From assembly GCF_023159225.1 (NCBI RefSeq), contig NC_063177.1, positions 20,112,673-20,176,672 of the forward strand: a stretch of DNA of 64,000 bases, given 5' to 3'. The notes beneath the pieces are model-generated. The model saw nothing but the letters and a program-made list of their open reading frames with translations. It did no database searches and had not been told where the DNA came from. Positions 43,648 to 55,229 of this stretch are shown in pieces (the first letter of the stretch is position 1; every line of letters starts with the position of its first letter). Both the position numbers and the translations under genes were made by a program. The stretch comes from Perognathus longimembris pacificus. Its lineage: Eukaryota > Chordata > Mammalia > Rodentia > Heteromyidae.

Positions 43648-43858
43648 ATTGAACTTTTTTTTTTTTGCCATTCCTGAGGCTTGAACTCAGAGCATGGGCA
43701 CTGTCCCTGAGCTTCTTTTGCTCAAGGCTAGCACTCTACCACTTGAGCCACAGCACCACTTCTGGCTTTTTCTGTTTATGTGGTACTGAGGAATTGAACC
43801 CAGGGCTTCATGCATGCTTGGGAAGCACTCTACCACTAAGCCTCATTCCCAGTACCCA
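43648..43858 (-). repeat. IDL-Geo SINE with shared 3' flank
   Basis: The ~40 bases next to its tail (43615-43654, GTGTGTGTTACTTACAATC ...) recur next to the SINE at 45401. Confidence 0.88.
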
Positions 43859-43859
43859 G

Positions 43860-45358
43860 GAAGGATGATTTGTTGCTTCATTTCCACTTCCCTCCTTGGG
43901 AGACCAAAATAAAGTAAACTTAGTGGGGTTAGGGCAGGGCAGAACCACATTCCCAGCCCCTTGAATGTATTTTCTGGAGACAAAAAAGGCAAAGCTGATA
44001 TTCAGAGATGACATAGACCTGATCACCAATGTGGCCACACAAGTGGCTGCTGTCAGTGAATCACTGCAGAAGGCACCAGAAACACAAAATAATACCTACC
44101 AATCAGCAAGATTTGATTTATGATGATTCAGAAAGTAACATGAGATGGAACACCAGAGAGGCTAAAAATCCAGCCTGGAAATTACTCGCCAAATGTGCGT
44201 CGTAAATAGTCACAATTGTACCCTTTTCCTTTTCCTCCTTTTTTATTTAAAAAAAAAATCTTAAAACCCTTGCTCATCCCCTTCTTCCACCCAACAATTA
44301 GAGAAGAAAAGACACTAGATGTCAGAGATTTCACATAACCTTTTACACCCAATATTTTCATTGTCTTCAGTGGTTGGTGTAGGGTTATGTTTTGCACCAC
44401 CCTGGGGTGAAGATCTGTTCATGGGGTTTCCATTTTTGCCTGGGTGCCCTCTTTTGGCACATTTCCTTGTCACTCCTTGTGCCCCTCACCCTGTGTTCTG
44501 GCAGGGTTTGAGACATGCAAATTACAAACTGGTAAATAGCAACTTTGCATATTTTGAATAGAAGAAAACAACATTGTAGGGCTCATTGGGTTCTCTGAGA
44601 AATGGAAGATAATGGGGAGAGAGAGTCAAGGCTGATCGAAGGTCTGAAGTATTTTCTTCAAAGTGTTTATTACGCTTATTAAATCTATTGTAGACTGATG
44701 CATTAATTTGAATTATTTACATGGTCAACCTTTGAGACAATAACCTGATTTAATCAGAGCATGCAACCATTTGCATTTTCATTTCTTTTGAAATCTGCAA
44801 ACAGGTTTAAACTGGAAACACCTGGACTTCTTCCATCTTTACTACAAAGACTGGTTATAAACCTGCCCTTGTCAGACTGAACAACATGTGGCAGAAATCA
44901 AGAGAGAATGTAGCTATGTATTTCTTAGGGAAATTGATAAATTTCCTTGTGAGAACATGTCCCTTAGATAAGCCAACCCTTGGGGGACAAATTTCCTCAG
45001 CAAAAATCTTTAAAATTCTGTTTATTTGTAAATATCACACACTAACCTGAGGGTTTACCATTCACACTGCCACACACAGTGTAAAGAAAGATGACAGGTA
45101 AGAATGGCTGGGTTTAAAGATAAATGAGCCTGAATGTTTGGATCCATAGAAATTCTTTAGTTTTACTTTTGAAGCCATAGGAATTTAGGATTGCTCCAAG
45201 TTAAAAGTATCACAATTCAATTGATTTTTTTAATGTAAATTTCCACTTTGATTTTTTTTGGGGGGGGGAGGGACTAGAGACCATTGTCCAATCCATCTCT
45301 GTTAATGATTTTCTTCTTATTGCATGTTTAGCTTCTTCTGTTTAAGGCTAGCACAATA
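43860..45358. other. Unique sequence, candidate conserved noncoding DNA
   Basis: Octamer ATGCAAAT at 44515-44522, TTTGCAT at 44544-44550 and ATTTGCAT at 44769-44776 in AT-rich, complex DNA. No gene is seen. Confidence 0.4.
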
Positions 45359-45360
45359 CC

Positions 45361-45588
45361 GTGTGTGTTACTTATAATCTTATATCGGAGATATTGAACT
45401 TTTTTTTTTTTTCCAGTCCTGGGGCTTGAACTCAGGGCATGGGCACTGTCCCTGAGCTTCTTTTGCTCAAGGCTACCACTCTGCCACTTGAGCCACAGTG
45501 CCACTTCTGGCTTTTTCTGTTTATGTGGTACTGAGGAATCGAACTTAGGGCTTCATGCAATCTACCATTAAGCCACATTCCCAGCCCT
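45361..45588 (-). repeat. IDL-Geo SINE plus shared 3' flank
   Basis: The SINE is 45401-45588. The segment 45361-45400 repeats the flank of the SINE at 43648. The left monomer is shortened. Confidence 0.85.
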
Positions 45589-45589
45589 A

Positions 45590-46880
45590 TAAGGAATTTT
45601 TGTAAAACGTAAAATTGCATGAAGCAGTCCATGTGATGGTGAGGGAGGAGAGCCTTTCTGAGGTAAAGAGCACAGCTTTCATTTAGAATATTTTATGAGC
45701 AACCTAGGAACAAAAGGGAGATGGAACTAGAAAAAAGATTGTGGAATTTCTTGAACATATTATGTGCCCATACCTGGTGGTGTTGCTGTAGACTACTTCT
45801 AGAAGGGCTCTAAAAGCATAACGATTTATTGATTGGTTCTGTACTCAGGATTGGACCCCTGATTATGTACGTGTAAATAAGATGACTGATTTGTGAGAGA
45901 ACAATCAGATAATCCTGATGCCTTTGACTCAAGTCTATATATTGAAAAGGAATGGAAGCAATTATCTGGATATTTCAGGGGTGGTTCCCCCACCCCTACT
46001 GATGGTTTGAAGACAGTCTAGTATTTTATATGAGGGAAAGAGGTGAGGGTAGAAATTCTAGAGTTGGGGTGGGGGTGGGGGGGGTAATACAGAAAAAAAA
46101 AAAAGAAGTTAAAACAAAATAAAATCCCTGCTTTCCCTTGGAATAAGAGGCTGAAGTGCTACCAGGGAGAAATGTTTAACAAGAAAAGAAAAGGAAGGAG
46201 GGAGGAGGGAGGGAGGGAGGGAGGGAGGAAGAAGGAAAGATAAAGGAAGAGGGGAAAAAAATACATTAGAGGAAATTGTCCTGTTTCAAAGCAAGACACA
46301 CAGACTGCAAGGAACTCAGGCTTTTCATTATGGATAGGGTGTAAAAGTCCCAGAGAAGAGAGATGGGAGCCGAGCAATATTATCCCCCCTCGTCCCCCAA
46401 CACAACCTCTCTCTCTTTCAGACAGCCCAGACAAGCTCAGCCGCGCCATGGAACAGGATGCTTGTCTCACTATAAAGACTCATCTTTATTTCCTTCATGA
46501 TATAAAACTTGTATTTAAATCAATTCAGGCAAGGCACTTCGGCTTTAAACATTCGCGAGTGGGGAGAGCCTGCTTAATGAAACCGTGGTTTTTTGACTCT
46601 CAAAGAATGATAGATCCTTAGTGGTGGCTCTGGCGCTTAAATTCCGCATGGATGATAATTACGGCCGGTTCTGAGAGGAAGCATGCCTATTGCTGTCCTT
46701 TTTAGTCTTCTGACAGGTGGTATGGGACTGTGATCTAGTGAGACGACTCAAAAGGCAGAATCCCAATCCAAACAGAATTCCTGTCACTGGCAGGAGAGGC
46801 TTGAGGACGAGCCCTCCTCCAGCAGGACTTTTTCCACTCATCTTGAACTCGCCTTAGCATTTTAGCTCGGACCACACTCA
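45590..46880. other. Unique sequence upstream of the LYRM9 island
   Basis: G run at 46064-46085 and (GGGA)n at 46197-46230. The 46480-46740 part is complex and low in repeats. No gene is seen. Confidence 0.4.
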
Positions 46881-47560
46881 GAGATGGGAGGGCCAGAGTG
46901 TGGGCGTGGCCGTCTCGTGGGCGTGGCCGGCGTGTGGGCGTGGCCACCTTGCTTTTTCCACTTGGGTTCAGAACGGAGAATACACACCCTGTAGGACTCC
47001 GAGTTCCGCCTGCAGCCGGTAGAGGGTGCCAGACCCACGACTGCCCGGCGCGGGCGGGGGCAGGGCCCACGCTGGCTCCGGCCGCGCAGGCGCATTGGTC
47101 GCCGCTGCCGCCGCCGCCGCCGTCGCCGCGGCGTCCGGGTTGGCGTCCCCAGTGGAGGCCGGTGAGCCGCGCCGTGCAGGCCGAGGGCGGGAGCGCGGGG
47201 ACTGCGGCGACCTGAGCGCCCCCCTCCCCGCGGGGGGGGGGACGGCGTGGGAGGGAGCGGTCTGGGGATGTGGAGGTCACTGGCGTCCCGGGACCTGTGG
47301 AGGCCCTAGGGTCGATCCGCGCCGCCCTTTTGCCTGAAGGCCGAGTGCACCTGTGGCGGGCCTCACCCCGGGATCCCGCGGAGAGGGACTGGGAGGGGGT
47401 GACGAGAGTGGGGGTGTGGTGCCTGGGGCTCCCCAGGTCGCCCCTGCGAAGCCCAGCTGCTGGGCCCACTGCAGAGAAGCCGCTGGCCTGGCACACAGCC
47501 TCCAGGTCAGCCCCAGTGTGCTCCTGAAGAGGACACGTGTCCCCCTCCCCCACCCCGTAT
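46880..47560 (+). promoter_or_regulatory. LYRM9: CpG island: LYRM9 promoter and probable noncoding exon 1
   Basis: This is a dense GC and CpG block in otherwise CpG-poor DNA, about 9.5 kb upstream of the first coding exon. It holds three perfect GGGCGTGGCC boxes (46902, 46919, 46936; the reverse complement contains a CACGCCC Sp/KLF-type core), an ATTGG (inverted CCAAT) near 47094 and a CCG run at 47105-47125. A donor-like G|GTGAGC sits at 47161/47162 and would splice in principle to the acceptor at 56873. Exon 1 is inferred; the transcription start cannot be fixed from sequence. Long open frames on both strands here are a by-product of GC richness. Confidence 0.75.
46902..46945 (+). promoter_or_regulatory. 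Three GC/CACCC boxes at exact 17-bp spacing
   Basis: GGGCGTGGCC occurs at 46902-46911, 46919-46928 and 46936-46945. The 17-bp unit is otherwise degenerate (GTGG and CGTG flanks), so it looks like a short tandem duplication that multiplies an Sp1/KLF-type site at the upstream edge of the island. Confidence 0.7.
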
Positions 47561-47693
47561 GTCTGCGGGAGCACCCCGCTTCCCGACCTGGGGTGACCTT
47601 CACATTTTGATGGAGGTCACTCTTGACTATGGCCAAAACCCTTCGGCACTTAGGATTTATCCTTAAAAAACAAAAACAACAAAACAGTTTTGT

Positions 47694-47694
<1 letters not shown>

Positions 47695-47726
<32 letters not shown>

Positions 47727-47917
47727 CAATCCTGGCAGTTGGGACTCAGGGCCTGAGCACTGTCCCTGGCTTCTTTTTGCTCGAGGTTAGCACTCTGCCA
47801 ACTTGAGCCATGGTGCACTGCTGCCTTTTTCTATATACGTGGTACTGAGGAATCGAACCCAGGGCTTCATGTTTGCGAGGCAACAGACACTACCACTAGG
47901 CCACATTCCCAGCCCTA
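47695..47917 (-). repeat. IDL-Geo SINE in LYRM9 intron 1
   Basis: Reversed copy with a 27-base T tail. Confidence 0.88.
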
Positions 47918-47929
47918 CAGTATTTTTTG

Positions 47930-48395
47930 AGATATAAATTATGTAACATACAACTCATTCATTTAAAGTACATTCACTTGACATCTCCTAGTGTGCAGAG
48001 TTGTGCATCTGTCACCATATTAGAACATGAAACACCTCCTCTAGCTGGAGCCCCCAACTCTTCCCATCCCGGGTCTCTTCCCATCTGCCTCATCTCTTCC
48101 TAGTCCCCCCATCTCTTCCCAGTGGCCCAAACCTTAGAGCAATGGTTGTTACTCTACTTTTGTCCTTATAGACTTTCCTGTCATTTAATATCAATAGAAT
48201 CATATTTTTTTGTAGCCCCTTGGCTGGCTTCATGCATTTAGCATGTTTTCAAGCTTACCCTTGTAGCACTTCTTTCTATTGTAGAATATTCTATTGTATG
48301 AGTGTTCAATCCACTCATCAGAGGATATTAGAATTCATTTGAATAACTCACCACCAACTGCCAGACCTCTGGCTGCAGGACTGTGGGTAAAGAAC
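47930..48395 (-). repeat. Old L1 3' region in LYRM9 intron 1
   Basis: GAGATATAAATTATGTAACATAC, the CAGAGTTGTGCATCTGTCACC block and TTCTATTGTATGAGTGTTCAAT follow the reversed L1M 3' region in order. Confidence 0.75.
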
Positions 48396-48411
48396 ACTCT
48401 GCAAAGATTTT

Positions 48412-48626
48412 GGTGTGTGTGTGTGTGTGTGTGTTTGCCAGTCCTGGGGCTTGAACTCAGGGCCTGGGCACTGTCCCTGAGCTTCTTTTGCTCAAGGCTA
48501 GCACTCTTACCACTTGAGCCACAAGCACTACTTCCAGCTTTTTCTGTTTATGTGGTACTGAGGAATCAAACCCAGTGCTTTATGCATGCTAGTCAAACAC
48601 TCTACAGCTAAGTTACCTTCCCAGCC
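48412..48626 (-). repeat. IDL-Geo SINE with (TG)n tail
   Basis: Duplication CTCTGCAAAGATTTT at 48397-48411 and, with one change, 48627-48641. Confidence 0.9.
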
Positions 48627-49052
48627 CTCTGCAAAGGTTTTTCATGAAAGGGAATGATGGGATGTGTTTGGGGTGACAAGGTGGGGATTGACCTGGAGGG
48701 AGAGAACCTGAGTAAGAGATAATAAGATGGTCCCAGGATAGGTATAAAGCTGAGATTGAAGGTTGTGTAATGGCTATGAAGAGGGATAAAACTGAAGTGT
48801 GGAAGACCTGAGAACTTCACCATTTCTGTAAAGAGGGACTGAAGGAGGGAGGATTTCAGTCCAGTTTCTAACAGGGGAGACTATAGATGAGAGAAGGAGC
48901 CCTGGAGTGGGTGGTGTCAGGGAGCAAAACCATTCTTAATGTTCATCTTTCTCCCGTCAAATAGTCATTGCATATTTAAAGAATTGCTGGTTCTCTGCTC
49001 ATCAAGGTGTCGTTTCTGTTAATTTTTTGCAGCAATAGTCTTGCCTTTTTCC

Positions 49053-49291
49053 CTCCCTCCCTCCCTCCCTCCCTCCTTCCATCCCTCCCTTTTTGGGGGG
49101 GGGCCAGTCCTGGGGCTTGAACTCCGGCCTGAGCACTGTCCCTGTCTTCTTTTTGCTCAAGGCTAGCACTCTACCACTTGAGCCATAGCACCACTTCTGG
49201 CCTTTTCTGTTTATGTGGTGCTGAGGAATTGAACCCAGGGCTTCATGCATGGTAAACAAGCACTCTACCCCTAAGCCACAATCCCAGCACT
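49053..49291 (-). repeat. IDL-Geo SINE with (CCCT)n
   Basis: Pyrimidine repeat 49053-49092, then the reversed SINE. Confidence 0.87.
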
Positions 49292-49299
49292 CCTTGCTT

Positions 49300-50260
49300 G
49301 CTTCTTAAATATATGACCTTTCCCAATTTATTTTTAGATGTTTCATGTCTGGACACAGATTAGGGGAGAATCAAAAGGCTTAAATGGGTCTGAATCCCTC
49401 TGCCAACCTGGTTCCCAGGAAATTCCTTTTGTAAATTTTTGTCCTTTCTCTCTTTCCTTCATTTTGGATTTTGTAAGGTATTGAGAATCATCTCCTAGTT
49501 GCCTCTTTCTGCAAGTGACATAAGTCTTTGAAAAAAAATCTATATGCAGGGGGCACTGTATATAATGCCCCCCCTCATGTTTCTCAAAAGCATGGAGCAG
49601 GGTTTTGAGGAATAGTAGGTAATAGGGGTCAAGTACTTTTATGAATTCATTAGCCTGATCCTCACAGAAGCCCTGCGAGAATTTTCTGTGTAGTTCTCAG
49701 CCTCAATCAGGTCAGTCTGGTCAGTGTTTGTATGGATGACACAGACATAGGCTAGTAGGGAAGGGTATGGGCTTTGGAATTAAATAGACTTTTAGCTTCA
49801 TGTTCTCACCTTACTATCAACAAGTTGTGTGAGCCTCAGTTTCCTCATGTATATAATGAGGCTAAATCAGAAGACAAGGAAGCAGACTTCCCAAGGGTCC
49901 ATGGAGAAAGATGCCTTTGAAATGGATGCCAGAGCCTCCCGAGAGAAAAGCAGAGAATGTAGCAGTCCAAGCTGCATTGCCTGAGTTCCCAGGCCAAAGG
50001 AGGGGATGAGCCACTGCCAGTAGAACTGGTTAGAACCCAGCAACCTGCTGGTTTTCCACTGGCAGCATGTTTGAGAGTGATCTGTGGGAGAGGTGAGAGG
50101 GAGAGAGGCACACCTTGTGGCTAGTTACATTGGCTCAGGGATGACTGAAGGCCATAACGGCTGGCTTTGGATAATAAAACATTAGCTCCAAAGGGCAGAG
50201 CTCAGACCAATGAGTAGAATATTTTTATTAACATGTATCAATTATATGTAATAATGGGTT
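49300..50260. other. LYRM9 intron 1, unique sequence with a MIR
   Basis: The only repeat recognised is the MIR at 49745-49870. Confidence 0.45.
49745..49870 (+). repeat. MIR SINE
   Basis: GGGCTTTGGAATTAAATAG ... GTGTGAGCCTCAGTTTCCTC ... ATAATGAGGCTAAAT matches the MIR core and 3' side. Confidence 0.75.
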
Positions 50261-50276
50261 TCATTATGACATTTTT

Positions 50277-50483
50277 GTTTTGTTTTTGTTGCCAGTCCTG
50301 GGGCGTGGACTCAGGGCCTGAGCACTGTCCCTGGCTTCTTTTTGCTCAAGGCTAGCACTCTACCCTTGAGCCACAGTGCCACTTCTGGCTTTTTTCTATA
50401 TATATGGTGCTGAGGAATTGAACCCAGGGCTTCATGTATACAAGAGGCAAGCACTTTACCACTAGGCCATGTTCCTAGCCCCT
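50277..50483 (-). repeat. IDL-Geo SINE
   Basis: 15-bp duplication CATTATGACATTTTT at 50262-50276 and 50484-50498. Confidence 0.93.
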
Positions 50484-50680
50484 CATTATGACATTTTTAT
50501 CTGCATATAATGTATATTGATCAAATTATGTCTCAGCCCATGAGTAGAATTTTAGTTAGAACCAGAGGAACTTCCCAACAGCTTAAAGTTGAGGGGAAAC
50601 TATGTCTGATGTCAAACCTGACTTTTGCTTCCTAAATAGCTGGGATGCTAGGCATGAATCACCACACTCTTGGTCTTATA

Positions 50681-50682
<2 letters not shown>

Positions 50683-50720
<38 letters not shown>

Positions 50721-51134
50721 CTGTCTTGGGGCTTAAACTTAGGGCCTGGGCACAGACCCTAAGCTTTTTTTTTTGGCCAGTTCTGGGCCTTGGACCCAGG
50801 GCCTGAGCACTGTCCCTGGCTTCTTCTTGCTCAAGGCTAGCACTCTGCCACTTGAGCCACAGCGCCACTTCTGGCCGTTTTCTGTATATGTGGTGCTGGG
50901 GAATCGAACCCAGGGCCTCATGTATACAAGGCCATATCCCCAGCCCGACCCTAAGCTTTTTTAACTCAAGGCTAGTGCTTTACTACTTCCAGCTTTTTTT
51001 TTTTTGTTTTCCCAGCTTCCAGAGATAGGAGTCTTATGGACTTTCCTGCCCAGGCTGGCTTTGAACTTTGACTCTCAGATCTCAGCCTCCCCAGTAGCTA
51101 GGATTATAAGTGTAAGCCACTGGTGCCCAGCCTT
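50683..51134 (-). repeat. B1-Geo SINE split by an IDL-Geo, with (TG)n
   Basis: (TG)n at 50683-50717 is the old tail. The Geo module is broken at 50770 by the younger SINE and resumes at 50963. Confidence 0.83.
50771..50946 (-). repeat. IDL-Geo SINE nested in B1-Geo
   Basis: 16-bp duplication GACCCTAAGCTTTTTT at 50755-50770 and 50947-50962. It lacks the stretch between GTATACAAG and GGCCATATCCCC. Confidence 0.92.
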
Positions 51135-51152
51135 TACACTTCTTTAAACTGT

Positions 51153-51478
51153 TTTAGGGCTGGGTACAGTGACTTACTCTTGTACTCCCAGCTACTTGGG
51201 AGGCAGAGATCAAGAGGATCACAGCTTGAGGTCAGCCTGGAAAAAAGTTCATAAGACCTTTCTCTTCACCAACAGCTAGAAGTGTTGGCATGCGCTAGTC
51301 ATACTAGTTATGTGGAAAGTATAAATAGGAAGATTCAAGTACAGGCCAGGTCCAGCATAAACTTGAGACTTTATCTCCAAAACAACTAAAGCAAAAAGGG
51401 CTGGGGGCATGGATCAAGTGGTAGAACCTTGCCTAGCAAGCACAAGTTCAAGCCCCAATTCTAGGAAAAAACCGAGCT
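51153..51478 (+). repeat. Composite B1-B1-ID SINE
   Basis: A B1-like head, a second diverged unit and an ID-like end (AGGGCTGGGGGCATGGATCAAG). A different composite from B1-Geo. Confidence 0.7.
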
Positions 51479-51539
51479 TCAAACCTCAATACTACAGTCC
51501 AAAACCCAACTGTTTTAAGCCATAATATCTAGAAAAAAT

Positions 51540-51766
51540 TCTTATTTTGGTCATGGGACTTGAACTCAGGGTCTGGGCACTGTCCCTTAGCTCTTTTGCT
51601 AGCATGCTGCCACTTTGACCCACAGCACCACTTCCAGTTTTCTGGTGGTTAATTGGAGATGAATCTCACAGCCTTTCCTGCCTTAGCTGGCTTCAAACTG
51701 TGATCCTCAGATCTCAGCCTCCTGAGTAGCTAGGATTACAAGCATGATCCACTAGTGCTTGGCTCG
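51540..51766 (-). repeat. B1-Geo SINE
   Basis: Complete reversed copy with linker GGTTAATTGGAGATGAATC. Confidence 0.87.
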
Positions 51767-51769
51767 ACT

Positions 51770-53915
51770 TTTTCCTCATTACTTACATAAGTCTGTATAA
51801 AATCATTACAATAAAAACGTATGGGTCCTTGTGCTGTTTAAGACAATTTTCGGGATTTGTCTTGCATTTTGGGAATTTGCTATGACCATAGTTGTGAGTA
51901 GGGAATATTAATGGTTTCAGGAAGGACAGGAAGACACTGAAAGAGTGGCAGAGTTCATGTTTCAAGAATGAGTCACTCTTGTTCAGTGGAGAATAGATGG
52001 GCAGGAAATTGGCTGGAAGATGATAGAGAAATGAGCTCTGGACTGTTGAGATAGGATTAAGAGGAGGGGTGAATTTAAGAGGCACAGGGAGGTTAGAAGG
52101 GGGAGTTGGGTAGACTGTGATGATTTTAGTTTGGTTGCCTGGGTGATAGAGGTGGGCAGCAAGGAGGCAGGTGGGAGGCAGAGGTCAGGCCCAAAGGACA
52201 AGGTAAAAGAAGCAGGCAGTTCCAGGGTTCCAGGGTTTGACTAGAGCAATGATAATGTGGGGTTCATTGCCCCTTAAATAACAGCAAACCCACACTTTAA
52301 ATTAAATTAAAACATCTTTAGTTTAGCTCTTCTAAGTGGACCCACACATGTATTCTCTACTAGTTATTACTGAGAATGACTAAGTATTATAATTGAGCTG
52401 AAAATAATCTACCCGCCCATACATGCCGGGTTGGTTACTAAGTATTGCTTGGGTTTTTAAGTAATGAAACAAAGTTGTGCTCTTTCCAAATGTTAATTTT
52501 GAGGACTGCAGATGGTAACCATCTGTTCCACGACTAGCATTTTACAATATTTGATTAGCACTTTATATAGTTTGGGGAAGCCTGCCAGGGGAGTCTTCCT
52601 GTCACGTTGGGGACTTTGGTTGGCTTGTCCTCTGTGGTTGTCCTTGAAGTTCTTGACCACCATTGTAGGTGGGGTCCTTTGCTTGTCGGGTTACAGTGTG
52701 GCTCATCAGACGTGCTGTGATGAGTCAGAGCAGGAGGAACTACAGGAGTCCGGTCTTGCAGAAACATCCTCCCTTCTAGAACCCTTGCTGCTCATCATGG
52801 AAGTTGAATTGGGAGGAGGTCAGGATTTGTCCATCTGTGAAGACCCTTTGGGCTGCAAAGAACAAACAAAACCCATACTATGGAGTGGCTCAGGCATTGA
52901 GAGGTATAGGTTTGAGGCAACCTGCAGATGAAGGGCTTCAAATGAGTTCATTGGACTTGGTTTCTCCAAGGGCCTCAGCCCTGCTTTCTACAGTCACAAG
53001 ATTAAAGAGACAAAAAACAAAGGTGGAAAGAGGAGGCAAGATGACTTCCCCTGAGAGACCATCTAGCCCTTTCAGTGTCTAGTCTAGTGGGAAATGTCTG
53101 GAGTACTTTCCTTAGACAAGTGGTGAGATTCTCTCTGATTGGATCAGTTTCTAGCATGTGCCATCTGTGGACCAGTCCCTGGGCTCATGCAGATGCAGGG
53201 CTGGGATTGGTCAGGTGGACAGAGACATGAAGTAGTGTGCTCTGTGTTACACATAGGGGTTATAACCAGAACAGAGAAAGGATAATGAGGGGTAGGGGCA
53301 GGTGAGTAGCAGTCCCTCATCCTCAAGTGTCAGAGCAGGAGCCCTGAGAGCATGAGCAATTAGCTAATTTAGCTAAGGAGATAGGTATTTATTGTTGCTG
53401 GGGAGATAGATAATTTGCGGGAAAACGAATAAAGGAGCCTCTGAATCCATTTCCTTATGAAGTGTCTTTCCTCAGTGTAAAAGGTGTCTGATAGGCTTAG
53501 TGTCTGCCTTTCTCCTGGGAACAGGCACAAGGGTGGGATCATCTTTCTACTTTTATGTTACCTTAAAACGAATGCCAGCCAATGTCAGGGAGCCTCTCTC
53601 ATGGAGGGGAAATCTGGAGGAGGCAGTACGTTGATGTGGTTCAGTTCAACTGAATGGTCTGAAGCCTGCTGTAGGCCAGGCTCAGCCTGAAGGAGCTACT
53701 GGCATGGCCACAGAGAAATGCCACCATAAGTGAGGCACTGCAGCCCCATGGAGGAAAGAATCCCAGGAAGGAGCACTCGGGGGGGGGGGGGGGCGGTTCC
53801 TGGATGAAAGATACTAAGCTGGAATGAGTGAAACTCCCCACTTTAAGGGGACAGGGAAGGGAGGTCCTGTTCAGGGAGCTGCACATCCAAAAAGTACCAA
53901 AAGGTGACTTATTTT
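51770..53915. other. LYRM9 intron 1, unique sequence
   Basis: Low in repeats. A 139-codon frame at 52512-52931 has no recognisable family and is overlapped by other frames. A G run is at 53780-53793. Confidence 0.4.
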
Positions 53916-53917
53916 GC

Positions 53918-54106
53918 TTTTTTTTTTGCCAGTCCTGGGGCTTGAACTCAGGGCCTGGGCACTGTCCCTGGCTTCTTTTGCTCAAGGCTAGCACTCTACC
54001 ATTTTGAGCCACAGCTCTCTACCCTTTTCTGTTTATATGGTACTGAGGAATCGAACCCAGTGCATGCTAGGCAAGCACTCTACCACTAAGTCACATCCTC
54101 AGCCCC
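53918..54106 (-). repeat. IDL-Geo SINE
   Basis: Reversed copy; left monomer shortened (missing GGGCTTCATG). Confidence 0.87.
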
Positions 54107-54329
54107 AAGGTGACTCTTTGATGGTGTTGGGGATCTGAAAACCTTCCTGTGCCTGACTTGGGTGTACCCAGGACACTGGTTCTAGAGCTTATTTAGTGGG
54201 AGTGTGAAGGAGACTGGAATGACAAATGGGGGCATCAGGCAGGATGCTGCAGCAGAGCTCCGGGGGAGGGGGGTGGGCATGGAGAGGGGTGTGGTTATTG
54301 GCTGGGAGGCTCTTAATAGAACATTTCCT

Positions 54330-54405
54330 GGGCAGGTAGGTAGCTCAGTGGCAAAGTAAACTTGCCTAGCAGGTACAACATCCTGGGTTTGAAAAAAAGA
54401 CAAGA
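54330..54405 (+). repeat. ID-like fragment
   Basis: TAGCTCAGTGGCAAAGTAAA and CATCCTGGGTTTG. Confidence 0.6.
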
Positions 54406-54549
54406 AAAAGTTGTTTTTTCTTTTAGAAGAACAGTCCTTATATTCTAGAATCTACTATTTAGAAGCATCTACACTCTCCTGGTTTCTTTAAAAAAAAGTT
54501 TAGGTTACAGTTGTGGGGCTTGGGGGGAGAACATGCATAACATAGAGGT

Positions 54550-54780
54550 TAAAAAAAGTAGGTTTGTGATGAAGAAAGGGTGTTGGATGTTTTCACCATA
54601 AGGAAATGATAAACATTTGAGGAAACCGACATGTTTAACCTGATTTAAATCTTACGCAATGCAAACATGTTGCGAAGTAGCACGTGATAGCCCATACATT
54701 TTATGTTTTCTGTATTGCCTAAAAACAAATTTAATGAAGGAAAACCTATGGACTATCTAGACACACAAGAAAGCATGGTG
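54550..54780 (+). repeat. Old L1 3'-terminal fragment
   Basis: GATAAACATTTGAGG, TTAACCTGATTTAAATC and GCACGTGATAGCCCATAC follow the L1M 3' terminus in sense order. Confidence 0.6.
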
Positions 54781-54788
54781 CCTCATTT

Positions 54789-55222
54789 TGAATTGCCAGA
54801 CTTTGAAGTCAGGCCCCACTTTACCACGTGAACCCCACTTTACCACGTGAACCTGAGATAAGCAGGCCCTGTGAGCAGACCCAGGATAAGCCCATTAGGG
54901 CCCAGTCAGTCTAGAACTCTAACCGCTGGGAATGCTTAACTCTGACCACCCCTGGGGTGCCTCGAACCCTGAGCCAATCAGATTTGTACCTGTGTCCTAA
55001 TCTTGCTTGCTTGAACACCTGATTGTTGTAACTTTGTTTTTTGCCTTTATAAGCCCTGTGTAATCATAGCTCGAGGCTGCCTCCTAACCTCCGCTGTGTT
55101 GGTGGGTAGGACAAGGCCGGGGCCGCGGCCCCGCTTGAATGAAGTCTTGCCTTGCTATTGCATTTCGGAATGTCTGAGTCTCGGTGGTCTTCTTGGTGGT
55201 GGTCTTGCGACTTGGCACAACA
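54789..55222 (+). mobile_element. Solo LTR F3 in LYRM9 intron 1
   Basis: 434 bases, TGAATTGCCAGAC to TTGGCACAACA, with CCAATCAGATTTGTA and a TTTATAAGCCCTGTG TATA region. The polyadenylation signal is altered (GAATGAAGTC where F1/F2 have AATAAAGCC). 4-bp duplication ATTT at 54785-54788 and 55223-55226. Confidence 0.9.
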
Positions 55223-55229
55223 ATTTCAT

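Noticed and set aside
46735..47574. 279-codon open frame on the minus strand across the CpG island
   Set aside because: Rich in Pro, Arg, Gly and Ala as any frame in GC-rich DNA would be; overlaps equally long frames on the other strand and shows no family motif.
52512..52931. 139-codon frame in LYRM9 intron 1
   Set aside because: No known family, no splice context, and an opposite-strand frame overlaps it; no third-position pattern I could rely on.
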